A stretch of 6,557 nucleotides of DNA from Bacteroidales bacterium (lineage in GTDB: Bacteria > Bacteroidota > Bacteroidia > Bacteroidales > P3): the NCBI GenBank assembly GCA_017988355.1, contig JAGNRX010000066.1, positions 1 to 6,557 on the forward strand. Direction: 5' to 3'. Made by a program: the position numbers and the translations under genes. The notes under the pieces are model-generated. The model ran no database searches, had not been told where the DNA came from, and was given only the letters and a program-made list of their open reading frames with translations. This document shows, piece by piece, positions 1-6,329 of this stretch (position 1 is the first letter of the stretch; the number at the start of each line of letters is the position of its first letter).

Positions 1-267
1 GAAGTTCTGAAAGATGTTCAATCTAATCTTGCACCAATAGGAATTGCTGAAGCAAAACAAATGATTAAGAGCCTAAGAAGCTATAAGATTATTGAAGGTG
101 TTCGTGGTCAAGAGCCAGTTAATGAAGAACTTTATGCAGAACAAATAGCAAGAATATCTGCACTTGTTCAAGCTGCCCCTGAGATTGCAGAAATGGACTT
201 AAATCCTCTATTAGGCTCTGCTAAAGCAGTAGTAGCAGTTGATGCTCGTATTAGAATTGAAAAATAA
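1..267 (+). CDS. ADP-forming acetyl/acyl-CoA synthetase, C-terminal end (partial)
   Basis: The open frame enters from the left edge and stops with TAA, so only the last 88 residues are visible. They look like the end of the ATP-grasp domain of the ADP-forming acyl-CoA synthetase family: the segment AEMDLNPLLG followed by AVVAVDARIRIEK is the characteristic C-terminal signature, in which the Asp/Asn of the DLNP turn lie at the ATP-grasp active site. Known family members convert acetyl-CoA (or another acyl-CoA), ADP and phosphate to the free acid, CoA and ATP in the cytoplasm, a fermentative energy-conserving step. The first in-frame ATG (61) lies inside the domain and is not the true start. 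The same ATP-grasp fold also occurs in protein acetyltransferases of the Pat type, so substrate and exact subfamily cannot be settled from this fragment. It is the first visible gene of a five-gene co-directional run, followed after 19 nt by a small membrane protein gene. Confidence 0.85.
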   Translation, partial: EVLKDVQSNLAPIGIAEAKQMIKSLRSYKIIEGVRGQEPVNEELYAEQIARISALVQAAPEIAEMDLNPLLGSAKAVVAVDARIRIEK

Positions 268-286
268 TAATTAAATAATACAAGTT

Positions 287-556
287 ATGATGAATAAAAC
301 ATTTTGGGTGAATTTGTCATTATCATTATTGATAATAGCAATGTTTTTATTACAATTTACACCAGAACTAGAACCTTTCAAATACTGGATTTGTTTTGTA
401 GTAGTAGTAATGGCAGCAGCTGTTATTGTCAGCAATACCTTTAGTTTAGCTTCAAAGTTTTCACAAGCAAACAAAGAAATCTTGAAAGCAAATAAGAGAA
501 TTGCAGAATTAGAAATGCAAATAACCGAAAAAGATAAATCAGAAATAACACAATAG
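287..556 (+). CDS. small membrane protein with C-terminal coiled coil, unknown function
   Basis: I do not recognise a specific family. The 89-residue product has two hydrophobic segments, about residues 8-23 and 31-49, joined by a short acidic/proline turn (TPELEP). A charged helical tail follows at about 55-86, with leucine/isoleucine heptad spacing (KANKRIAELEMQITEK) that should form a coiled coil. This predicts an inner-membrane hairpin with a cytoplasmic coiled-coil tail. The topology resembles LapA-domain proteins, but I see no diagnostic residue match, so this is only an alternative. Two consecutive ATG codons (287 and 290) are possible starts; neither has a Shine-Dalgarno sequence. It sits 19 nt after the acyl-CoA synthetase gene and 7 nt before the Mpv17-like gene, so co-transcription is likely. 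The frame is credible because of its coherent two-TM plus coiled-coil design and its tight packing. Confidence 0.75.
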   Translation: MMNKTFWVNLSLSLLIIAMFLLQFTPELEPFKYWICFVVVVMAAAVIVSNTFSLASKFSQANKEILKANKRIAELEMQITEKDKSEITQ

Positions 557-563
557 AAAATAT

Positions 564-1262
564 ATGAAACTTAAAGATATTCTCGTTGCCCTTATCGCCT
601 TAGGGGTAATCGCTATATTTTTGTTAATTGAGCCTCTAAGAGAAGGTTTTATGCAGTGGAGCGGTGCAAAGGACTGGAGGTATTTCCTGCTTGCATTTGT
701 TAAGTTCGCCCTTCTTGCAACCCTTGGAGAAAGCATTGGACTAAGGATTTCAAAAGGAGTATATAACCAAAAAGGATTCGGACTTATGCCAAGGGCTATT
801 GTTTGGGGATTCTTAGGAGTTATTATCTCAGTTGCTATGGGCTTATTTGCTCGTGGTACTTTTGGACTATTTACATATTTTGGCTTAGAGCTTAATCCAG
901 TAACCTTAGCTGAGCAAACTGTTTTTATAAAAATACTTTACGCATTTGCTGTATCTATATTTATGAATACATTTTTTGCTCCTGTATTTATGACTTTCCA
1001 CAAGATAACCGACACTCATATCTTAGAAAATGGAGGAACCGTTTCTGGATTGTTTAAGCCAATTGCTATGGGTAGAATAATGGAAAATTTGAATTGGAAG
1101 GTTCAATGGGGATTTGTGTTTAAGAAAACTATACCATTCTTTTGGTATCCAGCACATACCATTACGTTTTTACTTCCAAAAGAATTCCAAGTCCTATTTG
1201 CAGCACTATTAGGAGTTGCTCTTGGAGTAATTCTATCATTTGCTAATATGAAAAAGAAGTAA
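564..1262 (+). CDS. Mpv17/PMP22-like multi-pass membrane protein
   Basis: The 232-residue product is strongly hydrophobic, with likely membrane helices near residues 5-22, 39-57, 76-95, 121-145 and 206-226. The C-terminal part contains an aromatic-rich motif, FFWYPAHTITFLLPKEFQ (about 192-209), followed by a last helix that includes GVALGVILSF. This resembles the C-terminal signature of the Mpv17/PMP22 family (W.xWP...F..P...R then a final helix), known mainly from eukaryotic mitochondria and peroxisomes but also present in bacteria. The bacterial function is not established; the eukaryotic relatives are described as small-solute channels. The KKK at the C-terminus suggests a cytoplasmic end by the positive-inside rule. 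The ATG at 564 lies 7 nt after the previous stop and is followed at once by the first membrane helix, and the porin gene begins 6 nt downstream. The family assignment rests on motif memory and length, not on a search; a generic integral membrane protein is the fallback. Confidence 0.6.
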   Translation: MKLKDILVALIALGVIAIFLLIEPLREGFMQWSGAKDWRYFLLAFVKFALLATLGESIGLRISKGVYNQKGFGLMPRAIVWGFLGVIISVAMGLFARGTFGLFTYFGLELNPVTLAEQTVFIKILYAFAVSIFMNTFFAPVFMTFHKITDTHILENGGTVSGLFKPIAMGRIMENLNWKVQWGFVFKKTIPFFWYPAHTITFLLPKEFQVLFAALLGVALGVILSFANMKKK

Positions 1263-1268
1263 GAAGAT

Positions 1269-2498
1269 ATGATAAGATTAAAATCAATAATCATTATTTT
1301 CCTTCTCTCTACCACATTTTCATCAATTGCTCAAGAAACTAAGAAGTTTAGTTTCGATGTCTATGGTATATTAGATATGCAAGGATGTTATAATAATAGG
1401 AATACATATTCAGCAATTGACGGTTTGTTCTCACTGTATCCTCTACAACCTTCTTATGATGCTATTGGAAAAGACTTAAACGCTCAAGGGGGTTGGAACT
1501 TTTCGGCAGCAGCTTCAAGACTTGGAATAAGGTTAGGGCTTGGTGAGGCTATGGGTGCAAAGATAACAGGAGTAATTGAGGCAGACTTTACAGGACAAGC
1601 TGGAGGTCTTGCTCACTATATGAGACTTAGGATGGCTAATATTAATTTGAAGTGGAATAATGCTCAACTTCTTGTTGGTCAGCACTGGTCTCCAATGGTT
1701 CTTCCCGAAATGATGCCCTCAAACCGTGACCTCCACAACGGAGCTCCCTTTCATCCATTTGCACGTCAAAACCAAATAAGATTAGATTACCAACCTATTG
1801 AGAGATTAAACCTTGTTGCAGCTCTTGGATTTCAAAGAGATTTTGCAACTGTAGGAGTAAGTTCTACAAGAGACCATAAACAGCAGTCCCATACTTTTAT
1901 GCCTGAGTTTAATCTCTTTGTTCAATACCGCTCACCTAATTTGTTTTTTGGCGTTGGAGGAAAACTAACAACACTTCAGCCAAGAGAAAACTTTAGTTCC
2001 GACAATAATGTTTATAGTGTAAACACTAAGATTGTGAATTATACACTAACGGCATTTCTAAACTATAAGAAAGGCAACGACAATTTCAAAATTCAAGCTC
2101 TAATGGGTGAAAGTATGAATGATTTAAGTCTTTTGGGAGGTTATTATGAGTCTTCATTTGACACAGTCAATCACTCGTTTTCCTATAAGTCAACAAAGGT
2201 TCTCTCCTCTTGGATAGATTATACCCATACTTTTGGAAAACTTAAACCAGCTTTGCTTATTGGTTATACTAAGAACTTTGATGTTGATGAGTCTAATTAT
2301 GCAAATGCTTACGGAGTTGGAATGAATGTAGATAACTATTTTAGAATAGCACCAAGAATAGAATACTTCTTCTTAAGTAATTTTTCTCTAACTTTGTCAC
2401 TTGAATATGCAAGCGTAAAGTATATTGATAGGGTTGCATTGGAAAGAGTAGAGGGCTTTAGGACAGCCTTTGGTTTATGTTATTTATTTAATTACTAA
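1269..2498 (+). CDS. outer-membrane beta-barrel porin, DcaP-like
   Basis: The 409-residue protein begins with a clear Sec signal peptide (positively charged MIRLK, hydrophobic IIIIFLLSTTF, then SSIAQ), with cleavage likely near residues 21-22. The mature part starts with a barrel strand of the type FDVYGILDMQG and carries porin-like landmarks: SRLGIRLG (83-90), GVIEADFTG (101-109) and LVGQHWSP (135-142). Alternating hydrophobic/polar strands follow to the end, and the last residue is aromatic (CYLFNY), as expected for a BAM-assembled barrel. These features fit the DcaP-like trimeric porin group common in Bacteroidota; the molecule transported is unknown. There is no plug or TonB-box segment, so a TonB-dependent receptor is unlikely. 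The ATG at 1269 is supported by the signal peptide directly after it. Its stop lies one base before the dapF start, implying translational coupling at the end of the operon. Confidence 0.8.
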   Translation: MIRLKSIIIIFLLSTTFSSIAQETKKFSFDVYGILDMQGCYNNRNTYSAIDGLFSLYPLQPSYDAIGKDLNAQGGWNFSAAASRLGIRLGLGEAMGAKITGVIEADFTGQAGGLAHYMRLRMANINLKWNNAQLLVGQHWSPMVLPEMMPSNRDLHNGAPFHPFARQNQIRLDYQPIERLNLVAALGFQRDFATVGVSSTRDHKQQSHTFMPEFNLFVQYRSPNLFFGVGGKLTTLQPRENFSSDNNVYSVNTKIVNYTLTAFLNYKKGNDNFKIQALMGESMNDLSLLGGYYESSFDTVNHSFSYKSTKVLSSWIDYTHTFGKLKPALLIGYTKNFDVDESNYANAYGVGMNVDNYFRIAPRIEYFFLSNFSLTLSLEYASVKYIDRVALERVEGFRTAFGLCYLFNY

Positions 2499-2499
2499 G

Positions 2500-3303
2500 A
2501 TGAAAAAGCTATCTTTTGTAAAATACCACGGAACAGGAAATGACTTTATCCTAATTGACAATAGGAACAAGGATTTCGACTTAGAAGATAATGAAATAGA
2601 GTTGATATGTGATAGAAACTTTGGAGTTGGTTCTGATGGTCTAATTCTTTTAGAAAATACCAACGATGCTGATTTTCAAATGGTCTTTTACAATCCTGAT
2701 GCCACCAAAGACATGATGTGTGGTAATGGGGGAAGATGTATTGTTGCGTTTGCTAATAGCTTAGGCATTATTAAGAATCAAGCTAAGTTTCTTGCACCTG
2801 ACGGAATACATTATGCCAAAATCATTAGTAAAAAAGGGAGTAAAGCAAATGTTAAGCTAAGTCTCTTAGACACAGATAAGATAGTAGAGTATTCAGATGG
2901 GCAGTTCCTAAATACAGGGACTGCTCATTTTATTTCCTTTGTTAAAGACCTTAATAATTTTGACGTTATAGGAAGGGGAAAAGAAATTCGCCACGATAAG
3001 AGATTTCAAGATATTAATGGCACAAATGCTAACTTTGTTGAAATAATTAGTCAATGCAACTTAAATATTAGAACATTTGAAAGAGGAGTTGAGGGCGAAA
3101 CTCTTGCTTGCGGAACAGGGATAACAGCCTCTGCAATAGCTTATGTTGATAGATATAGTTTGACAAAAAGCCCAGTAACGATTAATGCAAGAGGTGGAGT
3201 TTTGAAAGTTTACTACAAAAAGACAAAAGAAAATAAATACACCGATATATTCCTTGAAGGATTAGCTGAAAAAACCTTTGAGGGCGTCTTCTATTTCAAC
3301 TAA
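2500..3303 (+). CDS. dapF: diaminopimelate epimerase
   Basis: DapF interconverts LL- and meso-diaminopimelate in the cytoplasm, supplying meso-DAP for peptidoglycan cross-links and for lysine synthesis. It is cofactor-independent and uses a pair of cysteines as acid and base. Both are visible: Cys74 in MCGNGGRC and Cys204 in GETLACGTG. The N-terminal family motif KYHGTGNDFILID (8-20) is intact, as are FGVGSDG (41-47) and FERGVEGET (193-201). The length, 267 residues, is close to the roughly 275 of E. coli DapF. I chose the ATG at 2500 because it gives the canonical MKKLSFVKYHGTGNDF start. An in-frame TTG at 2470 would add ten residues lying inside the porin gene and is unlikely. The first base of the gene is two bases after the last base of the porin stop. 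The usual NADGS-type segment reads NPDAT here, a modest variation. No other lysine-pathway gene is in the window. Confidence 0.97.
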   Translation: MKKLSFVKYHGTGNDFILIDNRNKDFDLEDNEIELICDRNFGVGSDGLILLENTNDADFQMVFYNPDATKDMMCGNGGRCIVAFANSLGIIKNQAKFLAPDGIHYAKIISKKGSKANVKLSLLDTDKIVEYSDGQFLNTGTAHFISFVKDLNNFDVIGRGKEIRHDKRFQDINGTNANFVEIISQCNLNIRTFERGVEGETLACGTGITASAIAYVDRYSLTKSPVTINARGGVLKVYYKKTKENKYTDIFLEGLAEKTFEGVFYFN

Positions 3304-3314
3304 GGAAAAGACGC
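3284..3314 (+). terminator. possible stem-loop at the dapF stop codon
   Basis: GCGTCTT (3284-3290) is exactly complementary to AAGACGC (3308-3314), giving a 7-bp GC-containing stem with a 17-nt loop that contains the dapF stop codon. It lies where an operon-end terminator is expected, but no run of T follows (the next bases are GTATAATTAG), so it is not a standard intrinsic terminator. It could instead be an RNA 3'-end stabiliser, or chance. Confidence 0.3.
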
Positions 3315-3337
3315 GTATAATTAGCTCTCTATAAGGG

Positions 3338-3443
3338 TTTAATGAATCACTGATCTAATTCCGTAGATCAAAGAACTAATCTGGTAGATCAAAGAACTAA
3401 TTCGCTGAATCAAAGAAAGGATTTCGTCCAATCAAAGACTTAG
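3338..3443. repeat. degenerate tandem repeat, 21-bp period, about five units
   Basis: The gap between the convergent dapF and trkH genes contains about five head-to-tail units, starting near 3338, 3359, 3380, 3401 and 3422. The ATC core of successive units recurs at 3346, 3367, 3388, 3409 and 3431, that is at spacings of 21, 21, 21 and 22 bp. The two central units share an exact 18-mer, GTAGATCAAAGAACTAAT, at 3363-3380 and 3384-3401. The flanking units keep the core GAATCA or AATCAAAGA and diverge elsewhere. The last unit runs four bases into the 3' end of trkH. There is no open frame through the array on either strand, and the units abut without spacers, so it is not a CRISPR. Function is unknown. 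Confidence 0.8.
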
Positions 3444-4906
3444 TTTTTAGTCCAAATAGTCTTAGAAAACATTGCAATAAAGGAGTAGATTTCTAAGCGA
3501 CCAATCATCATTAATAGCATTAATGTAGTTTTTGAACCAATGTTTAGGGATTCGTAAGTTACCTCTGGCGACATATATCCAATAACAGGTCCAATATTAC
3601 TTATGTTTGCTGCCGACATTGCAATTGAAGGCATAAACTCATTACCAAAAAGAGTTAGAGTAAAGGCTCCTGCAATAAATATAATAAGGTAGAGGAAGAA
3701 AAACCCAAAGACAAGATTTGTAGCCTCATCAACCAAAACAATCTTATTATATCTTATAGGTATTATTGCTCTTGGATGAAACATTCGCTTAAAGGAGTTA
3801 TTAGCATATTTGAAAAGAATCATTAATCGAATTATCTTTAAACCAGTGCTTGATGACGAACTACAACCCCCAATAAACATTAGAAGTAGGAGTAGGGTTG
3901 AAATAAAAAGTCCGAAGTCTTGTGCCTCTGGAAGATAGTACCCTGTTGTTGTAACGACTGAAACAATATGAAACAGTGCAACTCTAAAGCTTTTTTCTAT
4001 CTCATAATTTCTAAGGAAAAACAGAGAGCTAAATAATATAATTGTTCCAATAAGAATAATTAATAGATAAACTCTTGACTGCTCGTCACGAAAGACTTTT
4101 CCCCATTTCCCTTTAATAAGCCAATAAAGAAGAACATAACTTATTCCTGAAAACAACATTATTCCTGTTAAAACATATTGCGAGTAGGGGGAGTATTCTC
4201 CAATATTAATATTGGAAGTTGAGAAACCTCCTGTTGAAACAGCTCCAAAGCTATGGCAAACTGCAGTAAACAAATCCATCTCTCCAAGTGAAAGAAGTGC
4301 AATTGAAATAATGGTTAAGCCAACATAAATATATACAATCTTAAAAACAGAATCCTTAATATGTGGACGCACCTTTTCTTTATCCAATGAGGTAAACTCT
4401 GCATTGAAAAGGTAGTTTGAACCATTCTTATAGTTTTTTATTAGTAAAATAACAATTAGAGTTAAGCCCATTCCTCCAATCCACTGTGTTAAAGCTCTCC
4501 AAATCAATATGCTTTTCGGAACTATATTTAAGTCTTTAAGGATTGTTGAGCCTGTTGTGGTCAGTCCTGAAAAGGATTCAAACAAGGCGTTTATTGGAGA
4601 TTGAAAATAGACTGGGCTAAGCAAATAGGGTAGGGCAACAATAAAAGGAGAGACAAACCAAATTATGCCAACAATAATCCTACCATCTTTTTTTGTTAAG
4701 TACTGAGGATAGTTTCTGTTGAAAAACATTAGAGAGTATCCTAAGATAAGTGAGAATCCTGCGCTGATTGCAAAGGCTGAAATGGTTGCTTCCTTATTTA
4801 CTATTGCCAAAATCAAAGGAATAGTAAAGCTAAAGCCAATAAAATTAATTACTAACCCAAGAATATATTGGAAGAACTTATAATTAAATCTATTTCTAAA
4901 GGGCAT
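3440..4906 (-). CDS. trkH: Trk-type potassium uptake protein, membrane channel subunit
   Basis: TrkH is the inner-membrane K+ translocating subunit, working with TrkA. The 488-residue sequence has the expected four pore repeats, whose filter segments are visible: TTTGS with Gly119, VSTGGF with Gly226, TTTGYY with Gly322 and SNIGP with Gly439. The conserved Arg after the fourth pore is present as Arg470 in GRLEIYS. The length matches the family (about 480-490 residues). The intramembrane gating loop, commonly read GGCAGST.GG.K, is here GGCSSSSSTGLK (346-357), with serines in place of the usual loop glycine and alanine. The start codon overlaps the trkA stop by one base (TAATG), so translation is probably coupled and no separate promoter is needed. 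It converges on dapF, with the 21-bp repeat array touching its 3' end. It is expected to be expressed from the promoter upstream of trkA. Confidence 0.95.
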   Translation of the reverse strand: MPFRNRFNYKFFQYILGLVINFIGFSFTIPLILAIVNKEATISAFAISAGFSLILGYSLMFFNRNYPQYLTKKDGRIIVGIIWFVSPFIVALPYLLSPVYFQSPINALFESFSGLTTTGSTILKDLNIVPKSILIWRALTQWIGGMGLTLIVILLIKNYKNGSNYLFNAEFTSLDKEKVRPHIKDSVFKIVYIYVGLTIISIALLSLGEMDLFTAVCHSFGAVSTGGFSTSNINIGEYSPYSQYVLTGIMLFSGISYVLLYWLIKGKWGKVFRDEQSRVYLLIILIGTIILFSSLFFLRNYEIEKSFRVALFHIVSVVTTTGYYLPEAQDFGLFISTLLLLLMFIGGCSSSSSTGLKIIRLMILFKYANNSFKRMFHPRAIIPIRYNKIVLVDEATNLVFGFFFLYLIIFIAGAFTLTLFGNEFMPSIAMSAANISNIGPVIGYMSPEVTYESLNIGSKTTLMLLMMIGRLEIYSFIAMFSKTIWTKN

Positions 4907-6246
4907 TAATTAAGGAGTTTAACAAATTTATGTACTGATTCTGGAATTGTAAAAGCCACAACCTTATCATTAGCTTCAATCTGGGTGTCACCATTTGCAA
5001 TAATAGCTTTCCCATTTCTAACTAATCCACCAATATTTACCCCCTCTGGGAATTTAATATCCTTTAATTGTTTTTTTGTTATTGGAGAGCCTTTCTTTGC
5101 AAGAACTTCAACAACCTCTGCATCAATTCCAGAAAGCCATTTTGAAGATGTAACCTCTCCTCCTAATGTAAAACGTGTGATATAACTTGCGGTGATTAGT
5201 TTCTTATTAATAATTGTATCTATACCTATATCTTGCGAAACATCAATATAGTTAAGGTTTTCAACAAGAGCTATTGTCTTTTTCACTCCTTGGCGATGAG
5301 CATAAAGGCAAGCCATAATATTTGTTTCTGTTGATTGAGTTAGAGCAATAAAAGCATCAGTTTCGTTAATTCCTTCGTCTTGAAGCAAAGAAACATCACT
5401 ACCATTACCATTTATTATCATCACATCATCAAACTCATTAGCCAATCGATTGCAGCGGTCAATGTTTTGTTCAATTATTTTTACGTCAATTTTATCATGA
5501 AGATTAATAGCAGCTCTCCTTCCTATTCTTCCACCCCCAACAATTATTGCATTCTTAATGCTATGGTCTTCTTTGCCTCCCAATTGTTTGATTTTATTCA
5601 CACTATCTGGCTTTGCAATAAGATAAATCAGGTCATTAATCAAATAGGTTTCATCTCCCTTAGGAATAATAGTTCTTCCTTTCCTTATAATACAAACTGT
5701 TCTAATGCCTAAATTAGGATGTTCTTTTGCAACTTGAATAAGAGTTTTATTAATAATTAAGGCCTTTTGATCAACTCTAAACATATATATACATAGAAGT
5801 CCATTAGAGAAATCAAAAAGTTCGGTTGCAACATTCCTAACAAGTAGGTTAGATATTTCTTTTGCTGCAATTTTCTCTGGACATACTAATTCATCAACAC
5901 CCATTCCCTTAAACATTCCTTTGTTAATGTCATTAAGGTATTCTTGTGTGTTAACTCTGGCAATAGTTCTCTTTGCACCTAAGCGTTTGCCAAGCATACA
6001 GGTTATGATATTAATACTCTCCTCATGCAAAACTGAAATCAGTAAATCAGCATTTGCAACATCTGCCTTACGTAAGGTCTTTAGAGAAGTTGAGTTTCCA
6101 GCAATTGTAAGAAGGTCAGAGTCTGCTTCAAGCATTTTTAGTAGTTCAGAGTTTGGGTCAACAACAGTAATGTTGTGTTTAACCTTAGAAAGAGAGCGAG
6201 CTAAATGAAAGCCTACCTCTCCATCACCTGCAATAACAATATTCAT
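4906..6246 (-). CDS. trkA: Trk system potassium uptake regulatory protein
   Basis: TrkA is the cytoplasmic, peripheral NAD(H)/nucleotide-binding regulator that forms a ring under the TrkH dimer and controls K+ flux. The 446-residue sequence shows the full duplicated form. RCK-N domain 1 starts with GDGEVG (7-12) and has an acidic residue at the end of the second strand (VVDPN, Asp30). RCK-C domain 1 covers about 140-225. RCK-N domain 2 has GGGRIG (237-242) and the strand IIEQN, and RCK-C domain 2 covers about 370-446. Both nucleotide-binding glycine motifs are intact, so both halves should bind ligand. The start at 6246 gives the classic MNIVIAGDGEVG opening. No Shine-Dalgarno sequence precedes it. 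It is the first gene of the trkA-trkH pair, with the start about 40 nt downstream of the inferred transcription start and divergent from kbl. Confidence 0.96.
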   Translation of the reverse strand: MNIVIAGDGEVGFHLARSLSKVKHNITVVDPNSELLKMLEADSDLLTIAGNSTSLKTLRKADVANADLLISVLHEESINIITCMLGKRLGAKRTIARVNTQEYLNDINKGMFKGMGVDELVCPEKIAAKEISNLLVRNVATELFDFSNGLLCIYMFRVDQKALIINKTLIQVAKEHPNLGIRTVCIIRKGRTIIPKGDETYLINDLIYLIAKPDSVNKIKQLGGKEDHSIKNAIIVGGGRIGRRAAINLHDKIDVKIIEQNIDRCNRLANEFDDVMIINGNGSDVSLLQDEGINETDAFIALTQSTETNIMACLYAHRQGVKKTIALVENLNYIDVSQDIGIDTIINKKLITASYITRFTLGGEVTSSKWLSGIDAEVVEVLAKKGSPITKKQLKDIKFPEGVNIGGLVRNGKAIIANGDTQIEANDKVVAFTIPESVHKFVKLLN

Positions 6247-6289
6247 AATGGGATTTTAGCATTAATAAAACAAAAATACATGTTTTTCC

Positions 6290-6320
6290 ACTGCAAAGTT
6301 AATATATTTTTTTAAATTTG
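6290..6320 (+). promoter_or_regulatory. predicted kbl promoter (Bacteroidota type)
   Basis: On the plus strand TAAATTTG (6313-6320) matches the -7 consensus TAnnTTTG exactly. A weak -33-like box ACTG (6290-6293) sits 19 bp upstream. Transcription should start near 6326, giving a leader of about 69 nt before kbl. The region is AT-rich, so the -33 box alone would not be convincing; the exact -7 match and the mirror symmetry with the trkA promoter raise confidence. Confidence 0.55.
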
Positions 6321-6323
6321 CAG
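6291..6323. repeat. inverted repeat in the trkA-kbl divergent region
   Basis: CTGCAAAGTTAA (6291-6302) and TTAAATTTGCAG (6312-6323) are reverse complements at 11 of 12 positions, with a 9-bp AT-only centre. The outer seven bases, CTGCAAA and TTTGCAG, match perfectly. Each arm contains the -7 box of one promoter and part of the -33 box of the opposite promoter. The symmetry could come from the two promoters alone or mark an operator for a dimeric regulator; the sequence cannot tell these apart. Confidence 0.8.
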
Positions 6324-6324
6324 A
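6294..6324 (-). promoter_or_regulatory. predicted trkA-trkH promoter (Bacteroidota type)
   Basis: On the minus strand TAACTTTG (6301 to 6294) matches the Bacteroidota -7 consensus TAnnTTTG exactly. A -33-like box TCTG (6324 to 6321; consensus TTTG) lies 19 bp upstream, the normal spacing. Transcription should begin near 6288, leaving a leader of about 40 nt before trkA. This is a motif prediction; the -33 box has one mismatch. It interleaves completely with the promoter predicted for kbl. Confidence 0.65.
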
Positions 6325-6329
6325 TTATT

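Noticed and set aside
268..286. Separate promoter between the acyl-CoA synthetase gene and the small membrane protein gene
   Set aside because: The 19-nt gap is AT-rich but has no TAnnTTTG box, and is too short to hold a full promoter outside the upstream coding region.
2470..2499. Upstream in-frame TTG start that would extend dapF by ten residues
   Set aside because: The extension lies wholly inside the porin gene and has no family similarity, while the ATG at 2500 gives the canonical DapF N-terminus.
3338..3443. CRISPR-like array
   Set aside because: The units are directly adjacent with no unique spacers, are degenerate and only 21 bp long, and no cas gene is nearby.
3435..3463. Intrinsic terminator for trkH formed by AAGACT/AGTCTT
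   Set aside because: The stem is only 6 bp, AT-rich, with a 17-nt loop and no T-tract on the minus strand after it; mentioned only as a parallel to the dapF stem.
5380..5712. 110-codon plus-strand frame opposite trkA, and other frames of 65-95 codons on the strand opposite trkA, the porin gene and the small membrane gene
   Set aside because: They lie antisense to well-supported genes, have low-complexity or unprincipled composition (Ser, Ile, Asn runs), and show no domain or signal; they are shadow frames.
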